DNA of 54,817 nucleotides from Alkalibaculum sporogenes (GCF_009362815.1 NZ_WHNX01000019.1:1-54817); one strand, 5' to 3'; shown: positions 26,404-35,926, numbered from the stretch's first letter. Translations and numbers: made by a program. The notes: a model not told the origin generated them from the letters alone.

Positions 26404-28141
26404 ATCATTAAAAAGAATTATCTACTGGACAGGTAAGCGTAAAAAACGTTTATACAAAGGATTTGTCTATTCTTTCTTTCATGCCATGTTTATCGCTATG
26501 CCTATTATGGCCACTGCATATGGATTAAATCTAATTTTAGAGGATATGAATGGAATGGGCAAGCTGACAACAGATTATGCCTTCTATATGTTAGGGTTTA
26601 TGGTGATTGCTGTTTTAGGGAGATTCATCTTTGCCTATCTTCGAGCTGTTGCACAGGATAGTATCGCATATGAAGTAACTGCACAGCAAAGAATATCTAT
26701 TGGTGATACGTTAAAACGAGTATCGTTAGGATTTTTTACCAAAACCAATACTGGAGAAATTACGTCAGCAGTAACTACGGATTTATCCTTTATTGAGATG
26801 CTAGGAATGAGAATGATCGACGTTGTGATAAATGGTTATATTAGCGTATTTACCATGACCATATGTTTACTGTTTTACAATGTATGGGTAGGTTTGATTA
26901 CCTTAACAGGAATATTCTTATCTGCTATATTTCTGAGATTATTGGGGAAGAAAAGCAATGAAAATGCGCCAATACATCAGGAAGCCCAGGATAATATGGT
27001 TGCAGCTACAATTGAATATATAAGAGGTATTGCAGTGGTAAAGGCCTTTAAACAAGACGGGGTTTCAAGGGAAGGCATTCGTAATGCGTATAAAATGAGT
27101 AAGGACATTAATGTAAAAATAGAAAAGAATTATGTTTTGTATAACTGTCTACATTTATTTGCCCTTAAGTCCTCATCAATAGGAATCGTTTTGGTATCGG
27201 CGATTCTAACGGCAAATGGAAAAATGGACATTCCCACTATGTTAATGATGACTATTTTCTCTTTTGTGATCTTTGGACATATCGAAGCGGTAAATGGAGC
27301 AATCCATGTTTTAGAAATCATCGATGTGACAATGGATAAATTAGAGGCTATAGAAAGTGCCCAGTTTATCGATAAGGATAGCGCAGATATAAAATTATCA
27401 GCATATGATATTCAGTTTGAGGACGTCACATTTGCATATGATCATCAGGAGGTATTAAAAGATATATCCTTCAAGATTCCAGAGAACACTACCACGGCAA
27501 TTATCGGCCCCTCAGGAAGTGGCAAGTCCACTATATGTAATCTCATTGCCAGATTCTACGATGTAAATAAGGGGCGTATATCCGTAGGAGGAGTAGATGT
27601 TAGAAGTATGACCTGCGATGGTCTTCTTAAGAACGTGAGTATGGTGTTTCAAAAGGTATATTTATTTCACGATACAGTCCTTCAAAACATTCGATTTGGA
27701 AAACCAAATGCAAGCTTTGAAGAGGTTGTGGAAACAGCAAAAAAAGCTTGCTGTCACGATTTTATTATGGATCTCCCAAATGGATATGATACGGTTATAG
27801 GAGATGGTGGTTCAACCCTATCTGGAGGAGAAAAACAGCGGATTTCTATAGCCAGAGCAATGCTTAAAAATGCACCTATCATTATTTTAGATGAGGCAAC
27901 AGCTAGTGTAGACCCTGAGAATGAACATGCCATACAACAGGCCATTAGCGAATTGGTACATGGCAAAACAATGATCATTATAGCTCATCGACTTGCCACC
28001 ATTCAGAATGCAGATCAGATACTTGTAGTAGATCAAGGGCGTATTGTGCAAAGAGGTGGACACGAATCATTACTAAAAGAAGAGGGCATTTACAAGAGGT
28101 TCCTTGCTATTCGACAGGTTGCAGAAAAATGGAGTATCTAG
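26396..28141 (+). CDS. ABC transporter, fused membrane-ATPase subunit B of pair 3 (YbtQ/IrtB-like)
   Basis: 581 residues, ATG 26396 overlapping subunit A by 8 bases (ATGTTTAA), with GGAGAGAGG before it. Six membrane helices, Walker [10 protein letters not shown] near 371, LSGGE near 475, Walker B IIILDEATAS, H-loop AHRLAT. The transmembrane half diverges from the other subunits B (RVSLGFFTKTNTGEITSAVTTDL, closer to generic exporter half-transporters). A true exporter function cannot be excluded for this pair. It is convergent with the DtxR-like gene. Confidence 0.75.
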   Translation: MFKSLKRIIYWTGKRKKRLYKGFVYSFFHAMFIAMPIMATAYGLNLILEDMNGMGKLTTDYAFYMLGFMVIAVLGRFIFAYLRAVAQDSIAYEVTAQQRISIGDTLKRVSLGFFTKTNTGEITSAVTTDLSFIEMLGMRMIDVVINGYISVFTMTICLLFYNVWVGLITLTGIFLSAIFLRLLGKKSNENAPIHQEAQDNMVAATIEYIRGIAVVKAFKQDGVSREGIRNAYKMSKDINVKIEKNYVLYNCLHLFALKSSSIGIVLVSAILTANGKMDIPTMLMMTIFSFVIFGHIEAVNGAIHVLEIIDVTMDKLEAIESAQFIDKDSADIKLSAYDIQFEDVTFAYDHQEVLKDISFKIPENTTTAIIGPSGSGKSTICNLIARFYDVNKGRISVGGVDVRSMTCDGLLKNVSMVFQKVYLFHDTVLQNIRFGKPNASFEEVVETAKKACCHDFIMDLPNGYDTVIGDGGSTLSGGEKQRISIARAMLKNAPIIILDEATASVDPENEHAIQQAISELVHGKTMIIIAHRLATIQNADQILVVDQGRIVQRGGHESLLKEEGIYKRFLAIRQVAEKWSI

Positions 28142-28191
28142 TGAAATAATCTTATTGCTATAGAAGTAAATGAATTCTATACATCATAGAT

Positions 28192-28575
28192 TCATTTACT
28201 TTTAATTTTGTTCATAAATGACTCCATAGCAGAGATAGAATCACTACTTATTACATGCTCAATGGCACATGCATCTGCATCAGCTATAATGGAATCGATT
28301 TTAAGTATTTTTGTAAAAAAATCATGTATGACTTGATGTTTTTTCGAGGTCATTTCAGCTAGTCTTAATCCCTCGGGAGTTAAAAAAATTTCTTTGTATT
28401 TTTCATTGGTGATTAGTCCCTTTTCAGCTAGAGTTGACATAGCATTGTTTGTACTTGCTTTGGTAACACCAAGTCTATGTGCAATATCTGAAACTCTTGC
28501 ACCTGTTCCTGGGCTTGCAAGTTCATAAATAGCTTCTAAATAGTTTTCCATAGTATAAGAGAGTTTTTTTGTCAT
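28192..28575 (-). CDS. DtxR-family metal-dependent transcriptional repressor
   Basis: 127 residues from ATG 28575, 5 bases after GGAGG; an upstream TTG at 28587 spans that site and is rejected. The N-terminal winged helix YTMENYLEAIYEL ... VSDIAHRLGVTKASTNNAMSTLAEKGLI is typical of DtxR/MntR. The second half carries the metal-site and dimer segment (HQVIHDFFTKIL, DADACAIEHVIS with C, E and H ligand candidates). There is no SH3-like third domain. Position at the end of the uptake island makes it the prime candidate repressor for the four GTTAG-N6-CTAAC sites. Whether it senses iron, manganese or another metal is not decidable here. Confidence 0.85.
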   Translation of the reverse strand: MTKKLSYTMENYLEAIYELASPGTGARVSDIAHRLGVTKASTNNAMSTLAEKGLITNEKYKEIFLTPEGLRLAEMTSKKHQVIHDFFTKILKIDSIIADADACAIEHVISSDSISAMESFMNKIKSK

Positions 28576-28825
28576 AATTTCCTCCAATATTATTAAGGTT
28601 TTATTATTATATTATATTCTTTTAAGAAAAAAAACAAATAATACATAATAAAATTATATACATTAAATATAATTCTTGTAATACTTGAATTGTTTATAGT
28701 CTTATAAACTTATTAGTAAATAGGTTATTTAAAGTAAAGTTCATATCAGTATCACTTTACTTTTTAATTTGTAGTATATGTATGTTAATGTATAATAGAA
28801 AAATAAATTTATTTGAGGTGATCAT

Positions 28826-29353
28826 ATGGATGTTATAGAAGCCATTAAAACAAGAAGGAGTATTAGAAAATTTGATACAAATAATTATGTAAGTGATGAT
28901 CTTATTAAGAAGATTATTGAATGTGCAGGATGGGCTCCTTCGGCACATAATCAGCAGCCATGGCATTTTATTGTGTTTAGAGATTCGAATAGAAAGATAA
29001 AGATTGCTGAACGCTCAAAGTGGGCAAAATTTTTTGAACATGCGCCAGTAGGAATTGTAGTATTAACTGATTTTAGTTTGGCTAGAGAATCAAAAGGTGA
29101 TAAATTATTAAAATATTACTGTTTACAAGACTCAGCTGCGGCTGTAGAAAACTTGTTACTTTCCGCGTGGAACTACAACTTGGGAACTTGTTGGATCGGA
29201 GACTTTGATGAGGAACAGCTATATGATTTGTTTAATATCTCAAAGAACTGGGTGCCTGTAGGTATTATAGCCATGGGATATCCAGATCAACAATGGAGTG
29301 GAAAGGCAAGTCCAAGAAGAAATGTTGAAGAAATAGTGGATTTTGTTGAATAG
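28826..29353 (+). CDS. Nitroreductase-family flavoprotein
   Basis: 175 residues, ATG after TTGAGGTGA. It has the nitroreductase FMN motifs: RRSIRKF near residue 10, the segment APSAHNQQPWHFIVF near 37-51, and the NAD(P)H/FMN segment near LGTCWIGDFDEEQL (about 120-133). Length and layout fit the short one-domain nitroreductases that reduce nitro compounds, quinones or flavins as dimers. It is monocistronic: own promoter region upstream, terminator-like repeat downstream. A role in reductive release of iron from chelates is conceivable given the neighbours, but there is no direct evidence. Confidence 0.85.
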   Translation: MDVIEAIKTRRSIRKFDTNNYVSDDLIKKIIECAGWAPSAHNQQPWHFIVFRDSNRKIKIAERSKWAKFFEHAPVGIVVLTDFSLARESKGDKLLKYYCLQDSAAAVENLLLSAWNYNLGTCWIGDFDEEQLYDLFNISKNWVPVGIIAMGYPDQQWSGKASPRRNVEEIVDFVE

Positions 29354-29361
29354 TTATAAAA

Positions 29362-29397
29362 AATACTTAATAATGAACGTTTGTTAAGTATTGATTT
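29362..29397 (+). terminator. Terminator-like repeat after the nitroreductase gene
   Basis: AATACTTAA (29362-29370) and TTAAGTATT (29384-29392) are perfect 9-bp complements, followed by GATTTTT. Stem is A/T rich, so efficiency may be modest. Confidence 0.5.
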
Positions 29398-29480
29398 TTA
29401 ATAAGATTTTAATATTTACAATGAGGATACTAAAGTATATTCTGATACAAATTGTTAAATTTGTTAAAGGGAGTGTTCTT

Positions 29481-30185
29481 ATGAAAAGTTACATAGAATT
29501 TAAAAAAGTAAATAAGGAGTATAAACTGGGTAAGAATAGATTTTTAGCGGTTAATAATATAGATTTTACTATTGGTAAGGGTGAGTTCGTTGTTGTGCTT
29601 GGACCTAGTGGCGCAGGAAAAAGTACAGTCTTAAATCTATTAGGTGGAATGGATACTGTTACAAGTGGAACGATTTTAGTGGATGGAAAAGACATCACTA
29701 GTTGCAGTGATAGAGAGTTAACTGATTATCGTGCTACTGATGTTGGGTTTATATTTCAATTTTATAATCTTATTCCTAGTCTTACTGTCCGTGAGAATGT
29801 TGCACTTGTAAAGGAAATTGTAAAAAGCACTTTAGATGTAGAAAGTGTATTGGAGTCTGTGGGATTAAATGACCATAGATTTCAATTTCCCACGCAGCTA
29901 TCAGGTGGAGAACAGCAAAGAGTATCTATTGCAAGGGCAATTTTTAAAAATCCGAAATTGCTTCTGTGTGATGAGCCAACTGGTGCATTGGACTCAGATA
30001 CTGGTGTTGTAATATTATCATTGTTGCAAGATATGAGTAGAATTGAAGGACGTACAGTGATTATTGTAACTCATAATGCTATTTTAGCTGAGGCTGCAGA
30101 TAAAGTAATTAAACTTAAAAATGGAAAGGTACAAGAAGTGATTTTTAATAATAATCCTATACCAGTAAATGAGGTGAATTGGTAA
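29481..30185 (+). CDS. ABC transporter ATP-binding protein, MacB/LolD type
   Basis: 234 residues from ATG 29481, after AAAGGGAG; a longer frame from 29391 has no ribosome site. Walker A GPSGAGKST near 42, Q-loop FQFYNLIPSLT, signature LSGGEQQR near 145, Walker B LLLCDEPTGALD near 164, H-loop THN. The LSGGEQQR/DEPTGALD pair is the hallmark of ATPases that work with FtsX-like permeases. The next gene encodes exactly such a permease and overlaps the stop by one base. Such systems act as mechanotransmission exporters of peptides, lipids or antibiotics rather than importers. Confidence 0.88.
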   Translation: MKSYIEFKKVNKEYKLGKNRFLAVNNIDFTIGKGEFVVVLGPSGAGKSTVLNLLGGMDTVTSGTILVDGKDITSCSDRELTDYRATDVGFIFQFYNLIPSLTVRENVALVKEIVKSTLDVESVLESVGLNDHRFQFPTQLSGGEQQRVSIARAIFKNPKLLLCDEPTGALDSDTGVVILSLLQDMSRIEGRTVIIVTHNAILAEAADKVIKLKNGKVQEVIFNNNPIPVNEVNW

Positions 30186-32455
30186 TGTTATTTAGAAAGA
30201 TGCTAAGAGATCTCAAAAGTAACATTGTTCAATTTACATCCATTTTTATTATGATATTCTTGGGGATATTTATCTTTACAGGTATGCACGCAGTAGGTAA
30301 TGGTATGGACCAATCTAGCAAGGTGTTTTATAAAGAGACTAACCTTGCTAACGCTACAATATACGGATTAGATTTTACTAAAGAAGACGTAAAACAACTA
30401 GAATCTAAAGATGGTGTTGAAAAAGTTGAGAGAAGGTTTCAGACAAATGCTTCACTAGAGAATGATACTAAAACGACTATACAATTAAATATTGTAGAGA
30501 GTAATGCTATATCTTCAAATCATCTAGTTGAAGGAGAGGCATTCCAAAGGAGCAAAGACGGGATTTGGTTAAATAGCCTTTTTGCCAAAGCAAATTCCAT
30601 CAAAGTGGGAGACTCTATCAAATTGTATGTACAGGGACAAATAATGACTAAGAGGGTTAAGGGACTTATTATAAATCCAGAGTATGTCTATGGTGTAAAA
30701 GATGAAAATGAAATGATTCCTGATCACAATAACTATGGTTACGCATTTTTATCCTCTCAAGATATAAAATTTGAAATACCATTTAATCAACTGATTATTG
30801 TAACTGACTTAGATAAGAAGATATTAGAAGACATCAAATTAAGTCTCTTTAAAGAAAAGCAGAGTGTACTTGTGATGCAGGAAGATTATTCTAGTGTACG
30901 AATGTTTCAAAATGAAATAAATCAAATGAAAGCTATGGAAACAATTTTTCCAATTGCATTTCTTTTAATAGCTATTTTAACGACACTTACAACTATGACT
31001 AGGATTACGGTAAATCAAAGAACTCTAATCGGTTCATTAAAAGCATTGGGATTTTCTAATGGAAAGATTTTAAGGCATTATACAAGTTATGGTACATTTA
31101 TTGGTATTCTAGGTGGTGTGTTAGGAATGACTACGGGACCAATCATTTTGCCAGATATAATCTTTAGTTTCCAAAAGGGTTTTTATACACTACCAGAATG
31201 GAAAGGAATAATTGAACCAACTGTAGCATTGATTGTATTCTTCTGTATTAGTTGTTGTGGATTAAGTGGTTTTTTTGCTTGTCGTATGGAGCTTCAAGGG
31301 GTAGCGGCTGACATTTTAAGGCCCAAAGCGCCTAAAATTAATAAGCATACAAAGCTTGAAAAAAGTAGATGGTGGAATTTAATGAAATTTGACTATCAAT
31401 GGAATATACGAGATTTGCTAAGAAATAAACTTCGCTGTGCGGTTGCTATTATTGGTATATTTGGTTGTATGTCATTAATCATTTGTGCATTTGGATTAAG
31501 GGATACGGTACATGGGATTACAGATACTGCCTATAAGAATATTAACACTTATGATACTAAAGTAGGGCTATCTGAAAAAATAACACAAGAAAAATTTCTA
31601 GAGATTGAGAAAAATGGATATCGCCAATTTATACAGGAGTCTGCCATTGAAATTGATGATAATGGAGAAATGGTTAGTTTAGCAATGACAGTAATCGGCG
31701 AAGGTGACTATTTGAAGTATAAGGGAATAGATGATAAAAGTATTACTTTACCAAATTCAGGAGTTGCTATAACCAATAAGATCGCCAAACTTTATGATCT
31801 AAAAATTAATGATCAGCTTAAATGGAGACTATATGGTACAGATAAATGGTTTACGAGTAAAATCATGCGCATAATCAAAAATCCTGTAGGTCAAGGAATA
31901 TATATTAGTGAGGATTCTTATAAAAATATGAATCAGATAATGGTTCCAACAGCTATGTTAACTAATGAGGAAACTTCAAAATTCACACAAGAAGAATTTA
32001 GCTTTGTACAATCCAAAGACGATCTTATTAATAATATGGATGTAATGATGGAGACAATGAATGCTATGATTGCATTATTGATTTCAGCAGCAGTTATATT
32101 AGGTGTAGTTGTCTTATATAATCTCGGAGTATTGTCTTTTAACGAAAGAATTCGGGAGCTAGCCACCTTAAAAGTGTTAGGATTTCAATACACTAAGCTA
32201 AGGAAAATTTTACAAATACAGAATATCTGGATTACATTACTTGGAACCCTATTAGGGGTACCAGGAGGGTATCTATTACTCAATTACATGCTAAAATATA
32301 TGGGTGATAGCTTTGACTTATCAGTTAATATTTCGTACTTTTCATATGCTTTTTCTATTATAGGGACACTGATGTTATCGATTGGAGTTAATAGATTATT
32401 GAGTCGGAAATTAAAGAAAATTGATATGGTTTCTGCTTTAAAAGGAGTGGAGTAA
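30185..32455 (+). CDS. FtsX-like ABC permease, duplicated-domain type
   Basis: 756 residues from ATG 30185 (TAATG overlap with the ATPase gene, GAGGTG upstream). One membrane helix near 16-36, a large extracytoplasmic domain (about 40-245), three helices (about 255-370), then a second unit starting with a helix near 420 (RDLLRNKLRCAVAIIGIFG), another extracytoplasmic domain and three final helices from about 620. This is the double FtsX arrangement in one chain. Large extracellular domains suggest handling of lipids, peptides or envelope-active compounds. It ends 3 bases before the convergent TetR gene. Confidence 0.85.
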   Translation: MLFRKMLRDLKSNIVQFTSIFIMIFLGIFIFTGMHAVGNGMDQSSKVFYKETNLANATIYGLDFTKEDVKQLESKDGVEKVERRFQTNASLENDTKTTIQLNIVESNAISSNHLVEGEAFQRSKDGIWLNSLFAKANSIKVGDSIKLYVQGQIMTKRVKGLIINPEYVYGVKDENEMIPDHNNYGYAFLSSQDIKFEIPFNQLIIVTDLDKKILEDIKLSLFKEKQSVLVMQEDYSSVRMFQNEINQMKAMETIFPIAFLLIAILTTLTTMTRITVNQRTLIGSLKALGFSNGKILRHYTSYGTFIGILGGVLGMTTGPIILPDIIFSFQKGFYTLPEWKGIIEPTVALIVFFCISCCGLSGFFACRMELQGVAADILRPKAPKINKHTKLEKSRWWNLMKFDYQWNIRDLLRNKLRCAVAIIGIFGCMSLIICAFGLRDTVHGITDTAYKNINTYDTKVGLSEKITQEKFLEIEKNGYRQFIQESAIEIDDNGEMVSLAMTVIGEGDYLKYKGIDDKSITLPNSGVAITNKIAKLYDLKINDQLKWRLYGTDKWFTSKIMRIIKNPVGQGIYISEDSYKNMNQIMVPTAMLTNEETSKFTQEEFSFVQSKDDLINNMDVMMETMNAMIALLISAAVILGVVVLYNLGVLSFNERIRELATLKVLGFQYTKLRKILQIQNIWITLLGTLLGVPGGYLLLNYMLKYMGDSFDLSVNISYFSYAFSIIGTLMLSIGVNRLLSRKLKKIDMVSALKGVE

Positions 32456-32458
32456 ACT

Positions 32459-33058
32459 TTATTTTTTAGGAATGGGCATAGGCATTCCTAGGACCATTAC
32501 CTTTATATAGGTGATTAATTCATTTTTTCCTTCTTCCATATTTTTTTTATTTTTTCCGATGAATAAAAGTGACGAAAGAAAACCATGAGCGACTGACCTA
32601 GCGAGAAATGATTTACCTTCAACATTTAAATGAATAGCTATATGTTCTTGAAAAAGATCTAGAAATGTTTCTCGATATGATTCATATTTAGTACCTTCAC
32701 ATCCTTCCATTAAGATTAAAAGAGAGTTGCTTAGTAAGAGGTCTAGAGGAAAAAAATTAGGCATGTAGGTCATTATTATATCTTGAAAGTTTAATTCCAT
32801 TTCTTCCTTAGTAATATCAAAAGTTGATATGGCAGATTCATGTTCTTTTATTACATTTAAAATCTTTGTCGGAGTATTACCGATGATGGTGTCTAAAATA
32901 GCTTCTTTATCATCAAAATAAGTATATAGATTACCAAGAGTAGTATGAGATTTTTTTGCAATAGTTCTCATAGAGGAGTTTTTAAATCCACGCTTTAAAA
33001 ACTCTTTTTCAGCAGCAGACAGAATATCTTCTCGAACTGATTCTTTTTTTATTTGCAT
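32459..33058 (-). CDS. TetR-family transcriptional regulator
   Basis: 199 residues. N-terminal TetR helix-turn-helix: REDILSAAEKEFLKRGFKNSSMRTIAKKSHTTLGNLYTYFDDKEAIL (residues about 7-53). The C-terminal ligand domain is unassigned. ATG 33058 follows AGGTGA, and an extended -10 (TGGTATAAT, minus strand, around 33104) lies upstream. A small palindrome TAACGTTA (33070-33077) in the leader could be an operator. It is convergent with the FtsX-type transporter, which it probably controls, although the divergent short-chain dehydrogenase is another candidate target. Confidence 0.85.
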   Translation of the reverse strand: MQIKKESVREDILSAAEKEFLKRGFKNSSMRTIAKKSHTTLGNLYTYFDDKEAILDTIIGNTPTKILNVIKEHESAISTFDITKEEMELNFQDIIMTYMPNFFPLDLLLSNSLLILMEGCEGTKYESYRETFLDLFQEHIAIHLNVEGKSFLARSVAHGFLSSLLFIGKNKKNMEEGKNELITYIKVMVLGMPMPIPKK

Positions 33059-33255
33059 CTATTATCACCTAACGTTAATTTTTTAAATATGTTCATATAA
33101 AAAATTATACCATATTTATTTCTTTTTTATAATCGATTAATTAATAAGCAAGACTTTCATTTACAATAGTATTTACATAAATATTAAACTTCTTTATCAA
33201 TATAAAGGATAAGAAATAGAAAATAGATTTGTTCAATCTCGATACTTAAGTCGTG

Positions 33256-33284
33256 TTTACAATACTCCATAATGGGAATATATG
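33256..33284 (+). promoter_or_regulatory. Promoter of the short-chain dehydrogenase gene
   Basis: TTTACA (33256-33261), 17-bp spacer, TATATG (33279-33284), 35 bases before the ATG at 33319. Confidence 0.5.
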
Positions 33285-33318
33285 AAACTATAAGGATTTA
33301 AAATAGGAGGTAAATTAA

Positions 33319-34083
33319 ATGAAGTTAAAAGGAAAAGTTGCAATTGTCACAGGAGCAAGTTCGGGTATGGGAAAAGAAATTGCATATTATTATGCAAAAG
33401 AAGGTGCTAAAGTTATGGCTGTGGCACGTCGTATTGAAAAGTTAGATGTACTTGTAGAGGAATCAAAAAATCTTGATGGTAAAATTGTACCACTTGTAGC
33501 TGATGTGTCGTATAAAGATCAAATAGAAAAAATGATAGACGAAACTATAAAAGTGTTTGGAACTCTAGATATTTTAGTTAATAATGCCGGTATTATGGAT
33601 GATTTTAGTCCTGTTGGTGATGTAAATGATGATATGTGGGAAAAGGTGTTAAATGTAAACTTAAATGGTCCATTTTATGCTACTAAAAAAGCAATTAATT
33701 ATTTTAAAGAAAAAGGTAGTGGTGTTATTATAAATACTGCATCCATTGGTGGACTTCATGGTGGAAGGGCTGGCGCTGCATACACAGTATCAAAACATGG
33801 AATTATAGGTTTGACAAAAAATACTGCTATTATGTATGCTAAGCAAAATATAAGATGCAATGCAATTTGTCCAGGAGGTATCGAGACTGATATAGGTAAT
33901 GGAGCTTTTATGAAAAATATAAATGAAGATGGAATGAATCTAGTAATGGCAGGTTCTGGTACAAATCCTCGTACAGGTAAACCTAATGAAATAGCCACAG
34001 TTGCGGTATTCCTAGCAAGTGATGATGCTGGATTCATAAATGGACAATGTATAGCCGTAGATGGTGGATGGACAGCATATTGA
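33319..34083 (+). CDS. Short-chain dehydrogenase/reductase (classical SDR)
   Basis: 254 residues, ATG after TAGGAGG. Cofactor motif VTGASSGMGKE (residues 10-20), NNAG near 88, catalytic Ser in NTASIGG near 140, and YTVSK near 155-159 supplying Tyr and Lys. Length is standard. The R-R pair following the second beta strand (VARRIEKL) favours NADP(H) but does not prove it. Relatives include glucose, 3-oxoacyl and bile-acid (7-alpha/12-alpha) hydroxysteroid dehydrogenases. Monocistronic by context. Confidence 0.88.
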   Translation: MKLKGKVAIVTGASSGMGKEIAYYYAKEGAKVMAVARRIEKLDVLVEESKNLDGKIVPLVADVSYKDQIEKMIDETIKVFGTLDILVNNAGIMDDFSPVGDVNDDMWEKVLNVNLNGPFYATKKAINYFKEKGSGVIINTASIGGLHGGRAGAAYTVSKHGIIGLTKNTAIMYAKQNIRCNAICPGGIETDIGNGAFMKNINEDGMNLVMAGSGTNPRTGKPNEIATVAVFLASDDAGFINGQCIAVDGGWTAY

Positions 34084-34355
34084 TAGTTTATGAGTAGTAA
34101 GCATATAACAGTTGTAGAAGATTGACTTGTGTTTTAAAATAAGTGATATATACATATTTGTAGAGGTATCCTAGTTTTATTAGTATAATAAGATTTTATC
34201 TTTTTTATAAGCTAATATAAACATTTATGGGTACCTTTTTTTCTTTGTTTTGCTTTATCGCGAAATATCAATTTACATTCTATTAATATATTCATATTTA
34301 AATATCATGGATATAGTTGAGCTTTACAAAAATTAAATAAAATATTATCAATGTT

Positions 34356-34402
34356 TGTGACTTAGTCACATATAACGGTTTAGATATCGTTTACAATATA
34401 AC
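34356..34402 (+). promoter_or_regulatory. Crp/Fnr-type site and promoter of the lipoprotein operon
   Basis: TGTGACTTAGTCACA (34356-34370) is a perfect palindrome (arms TGTGAC/GTCACA, 3-base centre). A TATAAC -10 lies at 34397-34402 with no good -35 (AACGGT), so the palindrome's centre is about 43-46 bases before the expected start, as for class II activation. The adjacent Crp/Fnr-family gene (35972-36643) is the obvious binder. The rest of 34084-34464 is AT-rich; a loose AGGTATCC/GGGTACC pair with a T-run near 34162-34244 may end the dehydrogenase transcript. Confidence 0.6.
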
Positions 34403-34464
34403 AGTAAACTAATTTGTATTCCTATAGTGTTAATTAAGGAAAAAAATTAAAAGGAGAATGTAAA

Positions 34465-35166
34465 ATGAAAAAGTATTTATTATTAGTTATTTTAGGGGGG
34501 ATCATTTTTAGCCTGATAGGGTGTAGTTCACCTACAGCAGGTAGTAGTACAGAGTCTGATGTTAATCTAGAATCAGTAAATGAGTTTCTTAATAATAGTG
34601 GTGATTTAGGACCAGGGTCTATTGCAAATAAGGTATCAATTATACCTTTTCAACATATTGATGGTCCTAAAAATGAATCAGACTTCTATGCTTTCGTAAA
34701 TTTTGAGTATAAAGCACGCGATTATATTAAATATCAAGTTACTTATTTATCTTGTACTTGTCGTTCAGCAGCAGAGAATTATTGGCAAACTGCTTATGTA
34801 GAACTTAGTCTACCAAATACGAACAATCCTGATGATGTGGTGATAAAATATCTTTCTTACGATCAAGACCCATCAGAACATTATTTAGGAGGATTTTGGG
34901 GTGATAGCAGTCCTACTCCAGCAGGAGTAACCTATGATATTTTTAAAGATCAATACATAGATTACTTTCAAGGAAAAGAAAGTTCATATATTCAAACATT
35001 GAGTACTATGTGGGATATTGAAACAAGTGATTATACATTAGGAGAAGGAAGATCAGATTTAACTATTGATACATTTACTGGTTCTTCTGTTTCAGCAAAT
35101 AATATTATTAGAATTATAAATTCATTATTAGACTATCATTCTCAAAATGAATTTTTCCATGAATAA
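34465..35166 (+). CDS. Lipoprotein with possible flavinylation motif, unknown function
   Basis: 233 residues, ATG after AAAGGAG. Signal peptide with lipobox LIGC (lipidated Cys about residue 20), then a Ser/Thr/Glu-rich linker. A C-T-C pair of cysteines lies at C97 and C99 (YLSCTCRSAAENYW). Near the C terminus, D202-T-F-T-G-S-S208 followed by SANNIIRIIN resembles the Dxx(S/T)GA(T/S) motif to which ApbE links FMN, with Ser in place of Ala. If real, this is an extracellular flavoprotein on the membrane surface. It is co-directional with a rhodanese lipoprotein 26 bp downstream. The family is otherwise unrecognised. Confidence 0.7.
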   Translation: MKKYLLLVILGGIIFSLIGCSSPTAGSSTESDVNLESVNEFLNNSGDLGPGSIANKVSIIPFQHIDGPKNESDFYAFVNFEYKARDYIKYQVTYLSCTCRSAAENYWQTAYVELSLPNTNNPDDVVIKYLSYDQDPSEHYLGGFWGDSSPTPAGVTYDIFKDQYIDYFQGKESSYIQTLSTMWDIETSDYTLGEGRSDLTIDTFTGSSVSANNIIRIINSLLDYHSQNEFFHE

Positions 35167-35192
35167 ATATTAAAAATATTAGGGGGATTAAA

Positions 35193-35873
35193 ATGAAAAG
35201 AAAATTGTTATTAATTACCGTAGTGTTAATTACATTAAGTATTTTGTTTTTTACAGGATGTTCTTCAAATGAAACTGATCAAGTCGATGGTGAACCAAGT
35301 GATGATTTCGTACTACAAGAATTACCAGCACCAATAAATCTTGAAGGGAATTATACAACAGAAGATGGCGATGAAGTAGTTTGTCAAGATGGTGATTATT
35401 CAGCAACCTGTTCATCAATCAATGTAAATAATCTAGATCAATATTTAAATAGGAGTGATGTTGTTTATATTGACTTGAGAGACTATGATAACTATGCACA
35501 AAAGCATTTTAAAAATTTTGAGGTAGTACCTTATTTTGGATTTATTTTCAACGAGAAAGCACATACAGATGAAACAAACATTCAATTATTTGGAGGTTCA
35601 CCACAAGAACCTATAGCAGTTTATGCTGAGTCAGAAGCTATTTTAAACTCAATATTTCCAAAAGATAAAACCATCTTTGTAATGTGTCAATCTGGTGCTC
35701 GTGTTACATGGATGATGCAAATTCTAGACGCTAATGGATATGATATGAGTAAAATATACAATGTTGGTGGGTTAGGGCAATATACAGATGCAAAATATTC
35801 TGCGTATATTACAGATACTGCTGAATTTAAAGTGGAAGTAAACTATAGTATGGACGGTGCAACAAGAAATTAA
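35193..35873 (+). CDS. Rhodanese-domain lipoprotein
   Basis: 226 residues, ATG after TTAGGGGGA. Signal peptide ending in the lipobox FTGC, so it should be membrane-anchored outside the cell. Rhodanese domain: VVYIDLRDYDNYAQKHFKNF near residues 88-108 and the active-site loop MCQSGARVTWM with C165, then YNVGGLGQY. A 30-residue insertion between these parts mentions KAHTDETNIQLFGG. Rhodaneses transfer sulfane sulfur or bind thiols. The loop C-Q-S-G-A-R fits the six-residue sulfurtransferase loop. Forms an operon with the preceding lipoprotein. Confidence 0.85.
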   Translation: MKRKLLLITVVLITLSILFFTGCSSNETDQVDGEPSDDFVLQELPAPINLEGNYTTEDGDEVVCQDGDYSATCSSINVNNLDQYLNRSDVVYIDLRDYDNYAQKHFKNFEVVPYFGFIFNEKAHTDETNIQLFGGSPQEPIAVYAESEAILNSIFPKDKTIFVMCQSGARVTWMMQILDANGYDMSKIYNVGGLGQYTDAKYSAYITDTAEFKVEVNYSMDGATRN

Positions 35874-35884
35874 AATATATCAAC

Positions 35885-35926
35885 AAATGAATATCATGAT
35901 CTTTTAATAGAACATGATATTCATTT
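35885..35926. terminator. Bidirectional hairpin between convergent genes
   Basis: AAATGAATATCATG (35885-35898) and CATGATATTCATTT (35913-35926) are perfect 14-bp complements. It lies between the rhodanese gene and the Crp/Fnr gene. U-tracts are poor on both sides. Confidence 0.6.

Noticed and set aside
9724-28141. Annotation of the six ABC half-transporters as multidrug exporters
   Set aside because: The fold allows it, but AraC and DtxR-type regulators, interleaved ECF importers and the YbtPQ/IrtAB resemblance favour chelate import. Left open only for pair 3, which has no ECF module of its own.
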